Shown here: positions 59,448-64,000 of the stretch, one piece after another | How positions within the stretch are numbered: position 1 is the first letter of the stretch | Layout of the letters: every line of letters starts with the position of its first letter | DNA from: Limnoperna fortunei | Lineage: Eukaryota; Mollusca; Bivalvia; Mytilida; Modiolidae | Assembly: GCA_944474755.1 (NCBI GenBank) | Contig: OX104123.1 | Span: 14,884,275 to 14,948,274, forward strand | Length of the DNA: 64,000 nucleotides | Direction: 5' to 3' | Made by a program: the position numbers and the translations under genes | Notes under the pieces: generated by a model | The model's database searches: none | What the model was told of the DNA's origin: nothing | What the model saw: only the letters and a program-made list of their open reading frames with translations

Positions 59448-59665
59448 CGTGTCAGAGATGGAATCCATCTCTGTGGGTGCAGCTGACCTTGAGGTCAAGG
59501 TGAAAGGTCATCAACCATTATATGTGACACATCATCTTGATATTATCTACATGTACCAACATACCAAATATCAAAAGGCTACATCAAAAGATAAAAAGGT
59601 TAAAGTTCGGACAAGATTCGCACAGACAGACGGACAGACTGATGACTATAGGGCATTGACCTAAA
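59448..59665. repeat. Dispersed repeat with 'gaccttgaggtcaaggtgaa' and 'acagacggacagactgatga'
   Basis: This is the common mollusc-type block that creates a short open frame. A related 'aaccttgaagtcaaggtcaa' piece is at 62,488-62,510. It is not a gene. Confidence 0.5.
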
Positions 59666-60182
59666 AAAATAGAAACCTCAAAATAAAGCTTTGTCACTGG
59701 CTTCTAATTCATTTCATGGATTTTTGTGCTTACTTGTTCAGTTGCCTTGATTACAGTTGTGTAGTGTATTTTTTTTAGACATTTTGGCAAAATTGTAGAA
59801 TGGTTTTATTTAATTTGATAGCAATTTTATGAAGTTGTTAAAAATACTACTATATAATAATTCTGTTTAAAAAATGTGCATCACACAATTTAGATTCTTT
59901 TTGAATAACTTTGATGGCCCTTATAAGGGCCAATTTGACAAATTGTTCATTTGTCTCATCTATGTTGCTGCCGTCAAACTGTGTCCAGTCCAACAATCAG
60001 TATCAGTATTTGTATTCCCAACTTTATATATGTGTAGGTTCTGCAAGCAATTGACCATAATTTCAGGATTGATAATTCTGTGTCTTGTTTCTAAAAAATA
60101 TACAGTTAAGATTTAACAATAAAATCATAAAATAATTAATAAAATGTACCAGCTAAAAGAACAAAAAATTTTCATTATAATT

Positions 60183-60208
60183 ATCAATCAATCAATCAAT
60201 CAATCAGT
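60183..60208. repeat. (TCAA)n microsatellite
   Basis: 'atcaatcaatcaatcaatca', six units, possibly the tail of a non-LTR element. The neighbouring 'gtttattggataaaatcaac' is not shared with the other copies. Confidence 0.7.
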
Positions 60209-61479
60209 TTATTGGATAAAATCAACAATGCAATGTAACCCATAATACATGTTAGACATTAAGAATTATATTAAAATACAATAAGAACAAAATAATGTGT
60301 GAAAGTTATCATGGTACAGTTCAGTATTACCAGCCTCTTTACTTGTGTTTATAAACATGTACTTTAGTTAAGGTACAAATATTGGTTGCCTGCATGATAT
60401 AAGCTAAAGCTAAATGGCAGGAACTACTTGCTAACTTTGGAAGACTTATAATTCAATTTTTCAATATATAATTAAAATTTAATCTTACACTTGCTAACGC
60501 AGCGACCGATAACAGAAAGGGGGGGGGGCAGGTGAAAGATTACATTTTAAGTACAGATTGTCACTTGTTTATTTTGGGTATTTAAATTCAGTTAAATGGT
60601 AAGATCGTATAGAGACGCGCAACGCGTTATTTTCCCATTACCCTGATACGAGCAGCGAGAGCGACAGAAAATTCTTATTTATGCCTGTAGCAGAGGCTGA
60701 ACAACCTCACATGTCTGTTTAAAATCAGTTGAAAACATGTACAAATTGTGCAATCATCAAGTAAGAAATTAACACTTACCAATCAACAAGATTGTGTTTG
60801 TTTTTATGTACCAGGATCAGCAGACGAATTTTCACGGCAGACGATCACAAATCATGGCAGCAAATATCAGTTCACGTCAATTATCGCCGGTCAGAAGCAG
60901 ACGAAACTATCGTTGCACGCTGTTTTAATTCACGTCAACTATCGTTGCACGTTTTTTGCATAAAATCAAAAATGAAAATACTTTGGTAAAAAAAATTTAT
61001 GTTTTATAAATATAACATTAAAAAAAAACACATTTCGTCTGTATTTTCTTCTCGTGTCGAGTTTTGCATTTATTTTGACGTAGTTGCGATAACTTACGAG
61101 AAGTCGAGAGTCAAAATAGAGGAAAGAAAATATCCTCCAAACAGAAAAAATACATTAATAAAGGAGAAACATTTGAAGTTGTGTTAAGTTAGTTTCGTTA
61201 ACGAAATTAAAATTCTAGATACCTAGAAGCAGTTTTGATGCATACTTTTCTCCTGCAACGGAGATTTTTGCGATGTTGCGAAATATTGGAGATTAAAATT
61301 GAAAACTTCCGGTTGCAAGAATTTTTTGCAACTCTATAGTCTCATAGTCATAGGGATGCTTCTACCATTAAGCGAGCTATCGCTCGCTATTACAAAGACA
61401 AACCAATATCATTTGACATCGCTTTTGTTCAGCGTTGCTGGTATCATATTGTGAGAGTTCAAACTGATAGACCCGAAGC

Positions 61480-61810
61480 TGCCCATCTCATCCCCGGGTG
61501 GCGGACATGGGACAGCCTCTCTTTGGAGGTGTGTCAGGTCATAATACGGAAAGCCTGACCACGACCACAGTGGGTAATGTGTTTGGAGATTGACACTGTC
61601 CTTGCACTCTAGAGACCTTTTTTGTAGATCTTGATAGGATAAGGCTAGTTGCAAAAGGTCAAATTAACCGCCATGCTTTTCCAGTGGCATTTAAAGTTGT
61701 CCATCTTTCCTGAATTAATGTATTGTTTTTTACCTTGTTATTGTCCTGAATATAGCTGAAATACTCATCGCTAGACGCAAAGCAAACATCTAACCAATCA
61801 ATCAATGTAA
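61480..61810 (+). mobile_element. Dispersed repeat copy with TCAA tail
   Basis: It shares blocks with 23,085-23,490 ('aggtcataatacggaaagcc', 'ccacgaccacagtgggtaat', 'gtgtttggaga'). It ends 'cctgaatatagctgaaatac', then 'aaccaatcaatcaatg'. That ending also matches the 3' end of the LINE at 48.5 kb. Confidence 0.5.
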
Positions 61811-61814
61811 AGCG

Positions 61815-63780
61815 TACGTTCTAAGGAATTAATAAATGTGCAGTGTACTGGTATCTATATGAATTTATACTTTTTTGCCGAAGTGGTATTAAACTTTTAC
61901 TGAACGTGCTGATAACAAAAGTATTACTAATAACTGCAAAAATAGTTTCTCTAGAATGAGTATAACAAATTTTGATTTGAAAAATAGTCTTACTTTATAT
62001 TACGCTGAAATTACGTCCTATTTGCGACGGTTATCCTGTTGCAGTATGTATTAGTAATATGGTGGAAATGGAAACTTTTCTGTTGTATTACACATTAATG
62101 TTAAATTTCCAGTTGCTTACATTTTGGGTTTTATCCTATGCATTGCTAAAAATTGGTAATACTTGTATATCAATAATGTGTATTATGAAGGTAAGTATCA
62201 TCCATTTATGATATGCAAATTTACGCAAAATGTGGATATTCAATTTGTTAAAGTTTAATTTAGAGATTTCAACCCTATACGTATTTAATGCTTTTCTGCA
62301 AAACATTCTTCTGATGAATGGTATTGTTTAGTTGCGATAAACAAGTTTTAACATGCATTTCGGTTATTTTGCACAATTTTAGAAAATACATTCTTTAACC
62401 TTGATCAATATGATATATTTCATATCCATTAATAAAATCACTCTGGTAGTTTGTTTTATTGTAGGCCAAATGGGCGGTAATGGTCAACCTTGAAGTCAAG
62501 GTCAAAAAGGCAAAAGGGAGACAAAGGCGACGGTATCAAACAATTCATTTCTTCTATTTACAACAAAATCAACACTGTTCTGTTATATCTTGTATTGAAT
62601 ACACGGAGATTTATGTTATATTTATAACACAGTTTATGTTATTGGCGGCATTGACTAATCTATTTGTATAGTAAACATTTTGTTTACATTTGTGATATAA
62701 ATTATTAATTAAAGTTATCTTTTTGCCAGTTTTCATTTATATGACACAGTCTTGTGGTTTTGTGCCGATCTCATAAACGGTTATTATAGACATTTTATCC
62801 ATGGCACATAAGTATTGAAATTAAGTGTACAAGTTACACCAAGAACTGATATTCTGCCCGACTGAGACCAGTTACTTTACAGTGTATACGGACGCAAATA
62901 AACCTTAACGAATAAAAAATGCACTATGACAATTTCAGAAATAAATGTTTATGTAGCTAATATTTGACTTCTAGTGTCATCCATAATTGTCAGCCATTTT
63001 CAAAAGTATGAACAACGCGCACTTTTTTAGACCGCACACTCTCCCTCATCCAATTTCATACTTGTAAGAAGGTCGAAACTTATATTGCGATATTTTGTTA
63101 CCATGACCAGTATTTCTTTATATGACCAATATCCTATTGTAATTGGTTTAACTTTTATTTTTATATTAAATACATTTTTACAAAATACAGTTTAAATGTT
63201 TTTTATTGTCTTTTGTATCCTCTTCATCTCCAACTTTGCTCTGCTTGTATAATATTACTCAAAAAGTACCCAAAAGATTAGTAGTTAATATGGTGTACTA
63301 TTCCCTGCAAGCCGAGTTCGCAGAACAGAGGTTGCCAAACATTTCAAATCCTGATCAGAGTTTTTGTAATTTAAAAATTTTCCGGCTTGTTAATTATTTG
63401 GAGCGTGAAATACAAACCTGATAAAACAGTTTTTGTATAAATTGTGACAAATTCGCTTCTCATACTTACAACTCCTATTTAACAAGTTAAAGAATTTCGT
63501 TTGGCTATTTTAATGTGTTACCAGTGTTAAATACATTATTTTGGTTGTCAAAATTAGTGTGCGGTCGTTTAAAGTACGTAGACAATCAATTGATATTTAT
63601 TTATAGATTTAATAGGACATAGTTTAACAGGTTCAACGTATTGGGATCGGATATGTTGTAAATCCGTCATTCAGAAAACCTGTGTCTTGATATGATTCAC
63701 GTTTACTTTAGGTTAAATTGTGTTCCTTTAAACGCTTAAGTGATACAGACTTTTGGTATCGCCCAACTACCCCAATAGTG
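61815..63780. other. AT-rich intergenic DNA
   Basis: I see no exon with credible splice sites or a recognisable domain. Confidence 0.35.
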
Positions 63781-63792
63781 TACTCGTCCATG

Positions 63793-63802
63793 GTATATAA
63801 TA
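63793..63802 (+). promoter_or_regulatory. Possible TATA promoter of a gene running off the window
   Basis: 'ggtatataatac' is followed by about 190 bp of purine-rich sequence with little low-complexity DNA and no ATG, like a 5' UTR. No coding exon is visible before the end at 64,000. Confidence 0.25.
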
Positions 63803-64000
63803 CGTTGTCGGCAGTGATTTGAGGAGTTAAAAGATTATCAGTTTAGAAGACGTTAGTAGTGATAGACAGTTCGAAAGAAGCTCGATTAAAAACAGAAGAA
63901 GTACGAAAGCGCAGAAGGGTTAGTACAGACGAATAGCTCAGCATTCATAGTAGACATTTTATAGCCGTCGATAAAGGTGCAGTGTGCTGAAGAGCATAGG

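Noticed and set aside
1..64000. CRISPR arrays, operons or other prokaryotic systems
   Set aside because: Spliced genes, polyadenylation signals, SINEs and LINEs make this eukaryotic nuclear DNA. The tandem arrays seen have no spacer structure.

Overview
The window is eukaryotic nuclear DNA: AT-rich, intron-bearing and crowded with repeats. It most resembles a bivalve mollusc. The reasons are an H-type lectin domain, a Nimb/I-like LINE with an RNase H domain, tRNA-derived SINEs, elements resembling pearl/HINE repeats, and dispersed repeats ending in 'gacggacagac' tails. The species cannot be fixed from the sequence. Most open frames longer than 60 codons here are chance or repeat-derived. The real genes are made of short exons, found by matching splice sites and reading phase.

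Layout. (1) 1-3.1 kb holds repeats, including a Tigger/pogo-like DNA transposon fossil with a second inverted-repeat element nested in it. (2) 3,170-19,789, minus strand, is a six-exon gene for a 150-residue secreted protein of unknown family. All splice phases agree, and a TATA box lies about 85 bp upstream of the ATG. Its introns hold a HINE/pearl-like tandem element, snapback palindromes, a Mutator-like MITE and a minisatellite of about 36 units. The first minisatellite unit is the exon 3 splice-donor junction itself. (3) 20-25 kb is repeat-rich intergenic DNA. (4) 25.1-46.2 kb, plus strand, is a cluster of three related type II membrane-lectin loci. Gene A (25.2-29.6 kb) has a cytoplasmic tail with a canonical ITAM spacing, one transmembrane helix, a 21-nt microexon and an H-type lectin domain. 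Locus B (34.7-39.2 kb) is a broken copy of the same design. Gene C (42.6-46.1 kb) has the same membrane-anchor exon, with duplicated tyrosine motifs, but a C-type lectin domain with EPN and WND motifs. One C-type lectin exon of gene C carries an apparent one-base deletion. A Tc1-like transposase fossil and SINEs lie between the loci. (5) 48.5-54.6 kb, minus strand, is a nearly full-length but frameshifted LINE (zinc-knuckle ORF1, then endonuclease, RT and RNase H). Its 3' tail resembles the tail of the SINEs. (6) 54.6-64 kb is intergenic DNA with repeats. A possible TATA promoter at 63.79 kb may belong to a gene outside the window.

Main point. The A/B/C cluster shares one anchor exon (TM plus YxxL/I tail, phase-1 donor) joined to two unrelated lectin folds. 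It looks like an invertebrate counterpart of the lectin-like NK receptor clusters, built by exon shuffling. Ligand and signalling functions are inferred.
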